58,145 bases of DNA from Bacteroidales bacterium (GTDB taxonomy: Bacteria > Bacteroidota > Bacteroidia > Bacteroidales > F082): assembly GCA_028696715.1 (NCBI GenBank), contig JAQVGO010000005.1, positions 1-58,145 on the forward strand, in the 5' to 3' direction. Positions 45,129 through 57,549 of the stretch are shown here, piece after piece; position 1 is the stretch's first letter, and each line of letters begins with the position of its first letter. The notes below the pieces were generated by a model. That model ran no database searches and was not told the origin of the DNA. It saw nothing but the letters and a program-made list of their open reading frames with translations. The position numbers were made by a program, and so were the translations under genes.

Positions 45129-46385
45129 CTATTTCTTGTATTGGCGGCCACAATACTCGATCAGGTATTCACTGGCACTCCCATAACCCAGATCATAGGA
45201 TTTTTTCCAATCGGCACAAGCCTCATCCGTTTCTTCCAGATAATATCTTGCAACTCCTCTGTTAAAATAGTTCTTTACCCAGTTGGAATAGTCCATTACC
45301 TTTGAGGGTTTCAAATCAATCGCTTTATCAAAAAAGGATACTGCATCTCTATACAAGCCTGATTTACTTAACGAATTGCCCAGATAAGCATACAACATAA
45401 AATCATCTGCATTTGGATTTTCCTCCAGGGCTTTGTAAAAAGCTTCTGTTGCACCAAGGTAATCGCCAATCTGATAACGGAGCACTCCCCAATTGTAATT
45501 TGAGGTGTAAGCCGTGGATGCATCCTCAACCGGCACATAATATGCTCTTGAATCCTCAATAAAGCTGCGAAAAGTTGAAAATGGGATTTCATAGAAATAA
45601 TTGTCGAACAAAGTGGTCCAGTTATCCGGAGAAGTCTGCATTTTGATCAGATTTTCATTTCTATAGGTATCAATCATTTTGAATCGAACAACCTCTTTCT
45701 CACCCGATTTTATTGGATAAATGGCAAAAATCATATTTCGATCGTTAACAACTCTTCCTGACCGTATCTCCTGTATTTTACGAATAAACAAATCAATTGA
45801 AAATCCGGTTTTACTTCGCGGAAATGATTTCATTGCTCCTGTTGCATACTTATGCAATCCGCTATGTCGGCCTGATACCATCGTTTCGTCAAAATTTCGA
45901 ATCTCATCCACCAGATAACATTCCAGATCAACAAGATACATGGTGTTGAATGTAAGATCGTCCGGAAGTAGCTCGAACAGTTTCTCACTACGAAAAACAT
46001 AAAATGCTAAGGAGTTAAAGCTTTTCCATCCTTTTGCCAGGTAATCAAATTCAAACTCGCCATCTTTATACTTTCTGATCAAAACATTATACTGTTTTTC
46101 GTCGATCATGATTTTTCTGAGTTCGATCGAAATAAAATTCTCCATGCCAAGTGCATCAACAGCCGGTTGACGGGTAGTATTTGTCCGGCTGTCAGTATAA
46201 GGAATTCTGTTTTCGCTGTACGCCCACTTGCCATTGTCCTGCAACGACCAGCCTAGTGCGTTTTTAATTTCGGATTGAACAGGACTTAGTATGGAGAAAT
46301 TCTGTAACTCATATTCATCAACTTCCTGTTGAGCAATAAGTTGAATTGACATCGCAATAAGAAAAAAGAATAAAAAGTGCTTCAT
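45129..46385 (-). CDS. Exported TPR-repeat protein
   Basis: The 418 residues start with a signal peptide (cleavage after IQLIAQ). An N-terminal domain of about 280 residues without a known fold follows. Three TPR units come after it (NYNWGVLRYQIGDYLGATEAFYKALEENP, LYAYLGNSLSKSGLYRDAVSFFDKAIDLKP, YFNRGVARYYLEETDEACADWKKSYDLGY in part). The third resembles a Sel1/TPR hybrid (EACADWKKSYDLG). It is the first gene of a three-gene transcript with the barrel/SPOR protein and protease, which suggests a joint envelope role. Confidence 0.82.
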   Translation of the reverse strand: MKHFLFFFLIAMSIQLIAQQEVDEYELQNFSILSPVQSEIKNALGWSLQDNGKWAYSENRIPYTDSRTNTTRQPAVDALGMENFISIELRKIMIDEKQYNVLIRKYKDGEFEFDYLAKGWKSFNSLAFYVFRSEKLFELLPDDLTFNTMYLVDLECYLVDEIRNFDETMVSGRHSGLHKYATGAMKSFPRSKTGFSIDLFIRKIQEIRSGRVVNDRNMIFAIYPIKSGEKEVVRFKMIDTYRNENLIKMQTSPDNWTTLFDNYFYEIPFSTFRSFIEDSRAYYVPVEDASTAYTSNYNWGVLRYQIGDYLGATEAFYKALEENPNADDFMLYAYLGNSLSKSGLYRDAVSFFDKAIDLKPSKVMDYSNWVKNYFNRGVARYYLEETDEACADWKKSYDLGYGSASEYLIEYCGRQYKK

Positions 46386-46424
46386 GGCGATTGGTGAACT
46401 GAGTGAATGCGTGGTTAATTACTT

Positions 46425-46432
46425 CAAAATTA
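46425..46432 (-). promoter_or_regulatory. Putative -7 box of the TPR-SPOR-protease operon
   Basis: The minus strand reads TAATTTTG (TAnnTTTG type) 40 bases before the TPR gene start. The nearest upstream TTG is only 14 bases away, so the -33 element is uncertain. Confidence 0.45.
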
Positions 46433-46545
46433 GTAAAAACATTTAACAAGGCTAAAATAATGATTTAACTAGTATTTGAATTGAATCTGAAATACATTTA
46501 TTCCAGAACTTATTAACATTTTTGGTACCAGCAAATTGCACCTTC

Positions 46546-49170
46546 TCAGAGACCTAAATGTGAAATAATATGATTTATAGCAACATCCAATCCCTTAGGA
46601 TTTTTTCCGCCAGCTGCTGCCAGGCCAGGTTGACCTCCACCCCCGCCCTGAATATGTTTTGCAGCCTCGCGAATCAAATTGGAAGCATTCCATGATTTTT
46701 CTGTAACTAACTGATCTGAAATAAATAAACACAATACTGGTTTATCCTGATTCACGCTTCCAAGAACAGCCACCAGCCTCTCAGCCGATGGACGCATAGC
46801 TGCTGCAATCTGTTTTAGCTGATCCATTGAAGCATTCGAAATTTTTTCAGTAACAAGCTTAATTCCATCTATCTCTTTAGCCTTATGCAGCAGGCTGTTC
46901 GCTTCTGCATTGGCTTTTTCGACTAATAAATCTTCTATTTCCTTATTAACTTTAGCAAGCTGCTGATTCAATTGAGCAACTCCTTTGACAATATCACCGG
47001 TACTTTTCACAATTTCCTTGATTTGCTCCAGCTTATCCTGCATATCACTAACATATTGCTCTGCAACTTCACCGGTAATAGCTTCGAGACGACGCACTCC
47101 TGATGCAATTGCTCCCTCCGAAACAATTTTGAACAGTCCGATCTGTCCTGTTGTTTTCACATGCGTTCCACCACAAAGCTCAACAGAGTAAGAACGATCA
47201 AATGAAATCACCCGCACTGTATCACCGTACTTTTCTCCGAACAAAGCCATAGCACCCATTTGTTTCGCATCATTAATTGGCACATTTTCCAGTGTTTCAT
47301 TAGGGATATCAGCTCTTACTCGTTCATTAACAATTCGTTCTACTTCCCTTATTTCTTCTTTTGTCATCTTCCCAAAATGGCTAAAATCAAAGCGCAAGCG
47401 TTCTGCATCTACCAGAGAACCTTTCTGCTCGACATGTGTTCCAAGAACCTGACGCAAAGCAGCATGCATCAAATGTGTTGCACTGTGATTGTTAGCAGTT
47501 CGCAGGCGAAGCTCGGAATTTACTTTGGCAGTAAATACCATTTCAGGTTTTTCGGGTAGTTGAGCACTTATATGAATGATCAGGTTATTTTCTTTAATGG
47601 TGTTGATGATTGCAATCTCTTCATGATCAGACACCAGCACTCCAAGATCTCCAACCTGACCACCTGATTCAGCATAAAATGGTGTTTGATCCAAAACAAT
47701 CTCGAAATGCTTTTTCTTTTTCGCCTCAACCTCCCTGTACTTAACAATCCGAGCTTGCACTTCCAGGTGCGTATAGCCCATAAATCTGGTTGTTTGGCTG
47801 GTTTCATTCACAATCACCCAATCACCGGCTGCTACTGCAGCAGCATTTCTGGAGCGGTTCTTCTGCTCTTCCAAATGTTTTTGAAATCCTGCCATATCTA
47901 CATCCAGCCCCTTTTCGAGAGCCATTATTTTGGTCAAATCAACCGGAAAACCATAGGTGTCGAATAATTCAAAGGCAAAAGCCCCATCTATAGTTTTAAG
48001 GTTAACATTTTGCTCAATGTAAGCTTCAAAGCGTTTAATACCCTGCGAAAGCGTGCGCAAAAATGACTGTTCCTCTTCAAAAATAACTTTTGTAACCAGT
48101 GCCTGTTGCTGCCTGATTTCAGGAAATGTATCGCTTAACTGATCAACTAAAACAGGTAACAATTTATGTACGAAAGGTTCCTCTACATTCAAAAAAGTAA
48201 ACCCATAACGCACTGCCCTTCGCAATATCCTTCTGATTACATAACCGGCACCTGTATTAGACGGCAACTGACCATCGGCAATAGTAAAGCTAACCGCTCT
48301 CAGATGATCGGCAATCACCCGCATGGCGATATCTTTCTTCTTATCCTGACCATAATGACTATTAGTAATCTTTGCAATTTCCTGAATTAAAGGCTGAAAT
48401 ATGTCGGTATCATAATTTGATTTTTTATTTTGCAAAACCATTGTCAAACGCTCAAATCCCATCCCTGTATCTACATGTTGAGCAGGAAGTTTCTGCAATT
48501 TTCCGTTGGCCAGGCGATTAAATTCAATAAAAACAAGGTTCCAGATTTCAATCACCTCAGGATGATCCTGATTAACAAGTAAAGCCCCGTCATTTTCTTC
48601 CCTTTCCATATCATCCCTGATGTCAACGTGAATCTCCGAGCAAGGACCACAAGGACCTGTTTCACCCATTTCCCAGAAATTATCTTTCTTGGACCCAAAC
48701 AAAATTCTGGACTCCTCAATATGTGATTTCCAAAAATTTAATGCCTCATTGTCTTTCTGAAGACCATCCTGATCATCACCACCAAAAACAGTCACATACA
48801 GGCGCGATTTATCAATTTTAACCACTTCGGTCAAATACTCCCAGGCAAATTCAATAGCTTCCTTCTTAAAATAATCGCCAAACGACCAGTTACCAAGCAT
48901 TTCGAACATGGTATGATGATAGGTATCATAACCCACCTCTTCCAAATCGTTATGCTTGCCTGACACCCTCAAACATTTCTGAGTATCAGCGACTCTGCTA
49001 TATTTGGCTGCTTCATTTCCCAAAAAAATATCTTTAAACTGATTCATCCCGGCATTGGTAAACATCAATGTTGGATCATTTTTAACAACGATAGGTGCAG
49101 ACGAAACCGTGGTATGCTGTTTGCTACGAAAAAAGTCAAGAAAGCTCTTCCTTATTTCAGATGATTTCAT
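46546..49170 (-). CDS. alaS: Alanyl-tRNA synthetase
   Basis: AlaRS charges tRNA-Ala and edits misacylated Ser and Gly. The 874 residues are the full bacterial length. The aminoacylation domain starts MKSSEIRKSFLDFF and contains TLMFTNAGMNQFKDIFLG. The editing domain has the zinc motifs HSATHLMHAAL and CGGTHVKTTGQIG. The C-terminal C-Ala domain ends GGGGGQPGLAAAGGKNPKG. A divergent M23 gene lies 129 bases upstream with overlapping promoters. Confidence 0.98.
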   Translation of the reverse strand: MKSSEIRKSFLDFFRSKQHTTVSSAPIVVKNDPTLMFTNAGMNQFKDIFLGNEAAKYSRVADTQKCLRVSGKHNDLEEVGYDTYHHTMFEMLGNWSFGDYFKKEAIEFAWEYLTEVVKIDKSRLYVTVFGGDDQDGLQKDNEALNFWKSHIEESRILFGSKKDNFWEMGETGPCGPCSEIHVDIRDDMEREENDGALLVNQDHPEVIEIWNLVFIEFNRLANGKLQKLPAQHVDTGMGFERLTMVLQNKKSNYDTDIFQPLIQEIAKITNSHYGQDKKKDIAMRVIADHLRAVSFTIADGQLPSNTGAGYVIRRILRRAVRYGFTFLNVEEPFVHKLLPVLVDQLSDTFPEIRQQQALVTKVIFEEEQSFLRTLSQGIKRFEAYIEQNVNLKTIDGAFAFELFDTYGFPVDLTKIMALEKGLDVDMAGFQKHLEEQKNRSRNAAAVAAGDWVIVNETSQTTRFMGYTHLEVQARIVKYREVEAKKKKHFEIVLDQTPFYAESGGQVGDLGVLVSDHEEIAIINTIKENNLIIHISAQLPEKPEMVFTAKVNSELRLRTANNHSATHLMHAALRQVLGTHVEQKGSLVDAERLRFDFSHFGKMTKEEIREVERIVNERVRADIPNETLENVPINDAKQMGAMALFGEKYGDTVRVISFDRSYSVELCGGTHVKTTGQIGLFKIVSEGAIASGVRRLEAITGEVAEQYVSDMQDKLEQIKEIVKSTGDIVKGVAQLNQQLAKVNKEIEDLLVEKANAEANSLLHKAKEIDGIKLVTEKISNASMDQLKQIAAAMRPSAERLVAVLGSVNQDKPVLCLFISDQLVTEKSWNASNLIREAAKHIQGGGGGQPGLAAAGGKNPKGLDVAINHIISHLGL

Positions 49171-49219
49171 AATGAGGCAGTTATTAACAATATTTAGTTT
49201 AAAACCTTTATAATAAAGC

Positions 49220-49249
49220 TTGCAAAGTTAGCCGAAATAATTAATTTTG
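49220..49249 (+). promoter_or_regulatory. Promoter of the M23 peptidase gene
   Basis: TTG at 49220-49222 and TAATTTTG at 49242-49249 are exactly 19 bases apart, the canonical Bacteroidota spacing. The start codon is 50 bases downstream. Confidence 0.72.
49223..49230 (-). promoter_or_regulatory. Putative alaS -7 box
   Basis: The minus strand reads TAACTTTG (TAnnTTTG type), 52 bases before the alaS start. It abuts the TTG of the opposite-strand promoter: TTG ends at 49222 and CAAAGTTA begins at 49223. Confidence 0.5.
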
Positions 49250-49299
49250 CCTCAGTACTCAAATAAGTTGGGTTGTTTTTGTAAAGCACAATAGAATTA

Positions 49300-50271
49300 A
49301 TGGCGGAACCAAAATATATTTTCAATCACAAAACGCTTTCGTACGAAAAGTATCAGCCTGGATGGCGACAACGGATGATGCGTTTCTTTTCCTACTTACT
49401 TGCAACAGCTGCCTTTGCACTGGTGTTTGTAGTGGCAGCGTTTTATTTTTTAGGATCGCCAAAAGAGCGCATTTTGCATCGTGAACTATCTTTTATGAAT
49501 TTGCAATATCAAATTCTTACAGAAAGACTCGAATCCATGGAGTCGCTCTTAGCCGAGATGCAAGAGCGCGATGATAATATTTACAGGGTCATCTTTGAAG
49601 CTGAACCCATTCCAAACACCGTTCGTAAAGCAGGTTATGGAGGCGTTGATCGTTACGACAACCTAAGTGGATACAAAAATTCTGAATTAGTAAAAGACGT
49701 TTCAAAACGTTTAGACCAGATTGCCAGTCAGATATACGTGCAATCGAAATCGTATGATGAAGTTTATGAAATGGCAAAAAATAAAGCCGAGATGCTAAGT
49801 GCCATCCCTGCAATTCAGCCAGTGAATAACTTGGATTTAAAGCGAATATCTTCGTATTTTGGTGTAAGGATGGATCCCTTTTATAAGGTGAATAAGTTTC
49901 ACCAGGGTGTTGATTTTTCGGCTCCTATTGGAACAGAGGTATATGCTACCGGTGATGGAAAAGTTATTTCAATCTCAAAATCAAAATGGGGATATGGAAA
50001 TACGCTAGTAATTGATCACGGATTTGGATACCAAACCAAATACAGTCATTTACAGGATTTTAAAGTAAAAAAAGGAGAAAAAATAAAACGGGGACAGCTA
50101 ATTGCCACTGTTGGCAACACAGGTAAATCCACTGCTCCACACCTTCATTATGAGGTGCATAAAAATAAAAGACCTGTCAATCCTATTCATTTCTTCTTCA
50201 ATGATCTAACCCCCGAAGAATATGAAATGATACTTGAGTTTTCTGTTCAGCCCACACAATCAATGGACTAA
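49300..50271 (+). CDS. Membrane-anchored M23 (LytM) peptidase
   Basis: The 323-residue protein has one transmembrane helix (28-52), a coiled-coil segment (about 58-92) and a C-terminal LytM domain. The zinc ligands are intact: His201 and Asp205 (HQGVD) and His283 in HLHYEV, with His281 as catalytic partner. It is therefore likely an active peptidoglycan DD-endopeptidase, unlike the degenerate EnvC/NlpD-type activators. It precedes the MerR gene by 4 bases, so the two are co-transcribed. Confidence 0.93.
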   Translation: MAEPKYIFNHKTLSYEKYQPGWRQRMMRFFSYLLATAAFALVFVVAAFYFLGSPKERILHRELSFMNLQYQILTERLESMESLLAEMQERDDNIYRVIFEAEPIPNTVRKAGYGGVDRYDNLSGYKNSELVKDVSKRLDQIASQIYVQSKSYDEVYEMAKNKAEMLSAIPAIQPVNNLDLKRISSYFGVRMDPFYKVNKFHQGVDFSAPIGTEVYATGDGKVISISKSKWGYGNTLVIDHGFGYQTKYSHLQDFKVKKGEKIKRGQLIATVGNTGKSTAPHLHYEVHKNKRPVNPIHFFFNDLTPEEYEMILEFSVQPTQSMD

Positions 50272-50275
50272 TTCC

Positions 50276-50626
50276 ATGAATAATACTTCATCTAAAAGGG
50301 TTTACTATCCAATTGGTAAGGTGGCAGAAATGTTTCAGGTTTCTACCTCATTAATTCGGTATTGGGAAAAAGAATTTCCGGTGCTTCGTCCCAGAAAAAA
50401 CAAAAAAGGAAATCGTCTTTTCACCGAACGTGATGTAAGATACCTGCATATGATTTACCACCTTGTAAAAAACAAAGGCTATACGCTGCAAGGTGCAAGA
50501 GAAGCACTTAAAACCGATTTTGATCAGATAGAGGAAAAGGTAGTTTTGTTAGGCACACTAAGTAAAATGCGTAAGTTTTTAATTGATCTGGACGATCAAC
50601 TAGCTGAAAAACAAAAGAATCAATAG
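50276..50626 (+). CDS. MerR-family transcriptional regulator
   Basis: Starting at the ATG at 50276, the 116-residue protein has the MerR winged-helix DNA-binding domain: YYPIGKVAEMFQVSTSLIRYWEKEFPVLRPRKNKKGNRLFTERD in part. A dimerisation helix (LLGTLSKMRKFLIDLDDQLAEK) follows. There is no Cys-rich or ligand-binding C-terminus, so no effector can be named. The motif order fits the small MerR proteins found next to M23 peptidase genes in this phylum. Its 3' end overlaps hldD by 7 bases on the opposite strand. Confidence 0.9.
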   Translation: MNNTSSKRVYYPIGKVAEMFQVSTSLIRYWEKEFPVLRPRKNKKGNRLFTERDVRYLHMIYHLVKNKGYTLQGAREALKTDFDQIEEKVVLLGTLSKMRKFLIDLDDQLAEKQKNQ

Positions 50627-51585
50627 ATCTTTTCTGAGATTAAATAGTTGGAAACATAATCCTTAACCCCTTCTTCAAGACTCATAAATGGCTTGCTAAA
50701 GCCAGCATCAATAAGCTTCGACATTTTAGCTTCAGTAAAGTACTGGTACTTATCCCGAATATCAAGCGGTGTATCAATAAATGATATCCGTGGTTCCAGT
50801 CCATAAGCCTTAAATGTAGCAACAGCAAGATCGTAAAAAGCACGCGCCTTTCCGGTTCCCAAGTTATACAACCCACTTTCTGGTTTCTCATTCATCAAAA
50901 AGCCTATCACTTCGGCAACATCTTCTACATATACAAAGTCTCTCAATTGCATCCCGTCTTCAAATTCAGGATGATGAGAGCGAAAAAGTTTCACTTCACC
51001 CTTTTCTTTTATCTGATTAAAGGCATGAAAAATCACCGAAGCCATGCGGCCTTTGTGGTACTCATTCGGTCCATATACATTAAAAAACTTCAATCCTGCC
51101 CAAAAAGGAGGTGTTTGAGGCTGCTCCAGAACCCACTTATCAAATTCATTTTTCGATCTGCCATAAGGATTAAGCGGTTGTAACCGATTAACAATTTCAT
51201 GATCATCACTATAACCAAACTCACCTAAGCCATATGTTGCAGCAGAAGAAGCATAAATCAGCGGTATATTATAGCGGATGCAGGCAGTAAAAACTGCCTG
51301 GGAATAAGTGATATTCAATCTCTCAAAAATAGAATAATCAAATTCAGTAGTATCAGTGCGGGCACCAAGATGGACGATAAAGTCAACCTTTGTGTTGTTA
51401 GCATCCAGCCACTCAATAAACTCATCACGATTAATAAGGTTATGATACGACTTAGAACGAAAGTTTTGATTTTTCTCATTTCTTGAAAAATCATCAACAA
51501 GGATTAGATCTTCAATTCCTTTCCGGTTAAAATATCCGGCCACAACACTCCCAATGAAACCAGCGGCACCAGTAATAACTATCAT
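50620..51585 (-). CDS. hldD: ADP-L-glycero-D-manno-heptose 6-epimerase
   Basis: HldD converts ADP-D-glycero- to ADP-L-glycero-D-manno-heptose for the LPS inner core. Starting at the ATG at 51585, the 321-residue extended SDR protein has the Rossmann motif TGAAGFIGS, the YASSAATYG segment and the catalytic Tyr141 and Lys145 (PYGRSK). NEYHKGRMASVIFHAFNQI is also typical. A longer ORF start lies inside the 5S rRNA gene and is rejected. The gene sits directly downstream of the rRNA operon with its own promoter. Confidence 0.93.
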   Translation of the reverse strand: MIVITGAAGFIGSVVAGYFNRKGIEDLILVDDFSRNEKNQNFRSKSYHNLINRDEFIEWLDANNTKVDFIVHLGARTDTTEFDYSIFERLNITYSQAVFTACIRYNIPLIYASSAATYGLGEFGYSDDHEIVNRLQPLNPYGRSKNEFDKWVLEQPQTPPFWAGLKFFNVYGPNEYHKGRMASVIFHAFNQIKEKGEVKLFRSHHPEFEDGMQLRDFVYVEDVAEVIGFLMNEKPESGLYNLGTGKARAFYDLAVATFKAYGLEPRISFIDTPLDIRDKYQYFTEAKMSKLIDAGFSKPFMSLEEGVKDYVSNYLISEKIY

Positions 51586-51603
51586 AGCTAAAATTTTAGT
51601 AGG

Positions 51604-51635
51604 CAAAAGTAAGAAAAAGCCGGTATTAAAATCAA
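51604..51635 (-). promoter_or_regulatory. Putative hldD promoter
   Basis: The minus strand has TTG at 51635-51633 and TACTTTTG (TAnnTTTG type) at 51611-51604, spaced 21 bases, 18 bases before the start codon. The TTG overlaps the T tract of the rRNA terminator. Confidence 0.5.
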
Positions 51636-51667
51636 AAATCCCCACTACAATAAAGCAGCGGGGATTT
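51634..51667 (-). terminator. Terminator of the rRNA operon
   Basis: Minus strand AAATCCCCGCTGC pairs with GTAGTGGGGATTT (one interior mismatch) and is followed by TTTGATTTT. It lies 9 bases after the 5S 3' end. Confidence 0.82.
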
Positions 51668-51675
51668 GATAAGGG

Positions 51676-51784
<109 letters not shown>

Positions 51785-51906
51785 AGTATTTTATGATTGC
51801 TGTAATTTTAGCAATCAATGACATGTGCTGAAAGGAGCGCACCCGTTAGTAAAAAGGGGTGAGCTAAAAGAGACGTTTTTACAAATCGTCAAAGATTTTT
51901 TTTTAT

Positions 51907-54824
<2,918 letters not shown>

Positions 54825-55043
54825 TTTCTGTAACGATTTGTATCTTGATGCTCTTTTTGCTCGTTCGTTATGATCTATCATCACAAATGTTTTACATATC
54901 ACTATGTGCCTCACCTGCTCCTGATCACAACTCTATTTTTTTACTCGTTGTGTCTCCTTTCAACATGTCAAAGAACCTTTTTTGATTTTAAATCTTAAAA
55001 ATTAAATATCTAATACTCAATATCCAAAATTTTAAATCATCTG

Positions 55044-55117
55044 TGGAGAATAAGGGAGTCGAACCCTTGACCTCTAGAATGCAAATCTAGCGCTCTAGCC
55101 AACTGAGCTAATTCCCC
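55044..55117 (-). tRNA. tRNA-Ala (TGC)
   Basis: Minus-strand acceptor GGGGAAT pairs with ATTCTCC, including the G3-T70 pair that identifies Ala. Anticodon stem CTAGA/TCTAG encloses loop TTTGCAT (anticodon TGC). The discriminator is A, and a full CCA is not encoded. It lies in the 16S-23S spacer. Confidence 0.96.
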
Positions 55118-55131
55118 CCAAACGTTTTATG

Positions 55132-55195
55132 TAGTCCCGGGCAGACTCGAACTGCCGACCCCTACTCCCGATAGCTATCGGGACAGTGTAGTGAT
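55132..55195 (-). pseudogene. Broken tRNA-Ile copy with a palindrome in the anticodon arm
   Basis: The 3' half (GTAGGGGTCGGCAG, T arm and acceptor 3' strand) is identical to the intact tRNA-Ile about 120 bases upstream in the operon. The 5' anticodon arm CACTACACTG is also identical. The bases ATAAT of the anticodon region are replaced by an 18-bp palindrome, and the D arm and 5' acceptor strand are absent. It cannot fold as a tRNA. Downstream on the plus strand, ATCAGGTT and AACCTGAT (55195-55202 and 55216-55223) form another inverted repeat. Confidence 0.85.
55166..55183. repeat. 18-bp perfect palindrome TCCCGATAGCTATCGGGA
   Basis: The sequence is a perfect palindrome, located exactly where the tRNA-Ile anticodon region should be. 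From memory, this type of CCCGATAGCTATCGGG palindrome recurs in many Bacteroidota genomes, mostly between genes. I see no other copy in this window. Confidence 0.85.
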
Positions 55196-55253
55196 CAGGT
55201 TGACTATTTTTAATTAACCTGATGCCTGCAGTTACCATCTTTACCCTTTACTG

Positions 55254-55327
55254 TAGTCCCGGGCAGACTCGAACTGCCGACCCCTACATTATCAGTGTAG
55301 TGCTCTAACCAACTGAGCTACGGGACT
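55254..55327 (-). tRNA. tRNA-Ile (GAT)
   Basis: Minus-strand acceptor AGTCCCG pairs with CGGGACT. D stem GCTC/GAGC, anticodon stem CTACA/TGTAG with loop CTGATAA (anticodon GAT), and T arm GGCAGTTCGAGTCTGCC are all intact. It is the first spacer tRNA after 16S. Confidence 0.97.
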
Positions 55328-55556
55328 GTTTCGCATCGCGCTAACTATCGGTGTCCCGGCTTTTGTCCAGCCTTTGTTACCGGTAGTCGCTTGATGTACC
55401 AGTTGGTCTTTGTGTTGAACCGGGTCAGCCTTTTTAGCTGCTTGCGTTTGGGTGTTTCTTGGTTCATTTTTGCTTGTAAGCCTAAAGTAAAAGCCTGAAA
55501 AGGCACATTGGCCTTTCTAATGGTATGATTTTTTGCCGTGCGTAACATCTCTCCAG

Positions 55557-57082
<1,526 letters not shown>

Positions 57083-57247
57083 ATAAAGTCATTTGTACTG
57101 TCTCTTTACAAGATGTCACTGCAAAAAAAAATTGAAAAGGTTATGTGTTTTTCCTTTCCAGGCTTTTGGCTTCAAGCTTTCAAAGAACTTTTATTCTTTC
57201 TCTTTTTCCCGTTATCCTTTCGCCTCTTTTCCTCTCAAACGGGAGTG

Positions 57248-57277
57248 CAAAATTACTGCTTTTTTTGTCCCAGACAA
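57248..57277 (-). promoter_or_regulatory. rRNA operon promoter P2 (proximal)
   Basis: The minus strand has TTG at 57277-57275 and TAATTTTG at 57255-57248, exactly 19 bases apart. It is about 165 bases upstream of the mature 16S 5' end. This is the best match to the phylum's consensus in the window. Confidence 0.78.
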
Positions 57278-57362
57278 GCTTTTGTGAAAAAAAATATTTA
57301 AAAATGTTTCCTTCCACTTTAACCGGTTGTCTTTCACTTCTTTAATCTACGCAATTTTAATG

Positions 57363-57425
57363 CGCCCTCCCTCGCTACAACCTACTTGTCATTCATCAGC
57401 TAAATAACTTCGCCCCTCCTCGCTA
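57363..57425. repeat. Two 15-nt G-rich direct repeats in the rRNA leader
   Basis: CGCCCTCCCTCGCTA (57363-57377) and CGCCCCTCCTCGCTA (57411-57425) match at 13 of 15 positions, 48 bases apart. On the transcribed minus strand they read TAGCGAGGGAGGGCG and TAGCGAGGAGGGGCG. They lie between promoters P1 and P2 in a GC-rich island inside AT-rich spacer. The function is unknown. Confidence 0.7.
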
Positions 57426-57456
57426 ATCACTACCGTGCTTCACGCGTTTGGGACGG

Positions 57457-57488
57457 CAAAGATACAACCTAATTTCCCTTCTTTACAA
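57457..57488 (-). promoter_or_regulatory. rRNA operon promoter P1 (distal) or promoter of a leader RNA
   Basis: The minus strand has TTG at 57488-57486 and TATCTTTG at 57464-57457 (21-base spacing), about 375 bases upstream of 16S and 62 bases after the yaaA stop. Confidence 0.6.
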
Positions 57489-57549
57489 GATTTTTTTGAA
57501 GAAAAATTAATGTATTTAATAATGAGGTTGTTATACCTTGTTTTTTTGT

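Noticed and set aside
55228-55244. 13-mer TTACCATCTTTAC shared by the tRNA spacer and the 23S 3' region as a duplicated rRNA fragment
   Set aside because: A 13-base match is expected by chance several times in 58 kb, and neighbouring bases do not align in the same order.
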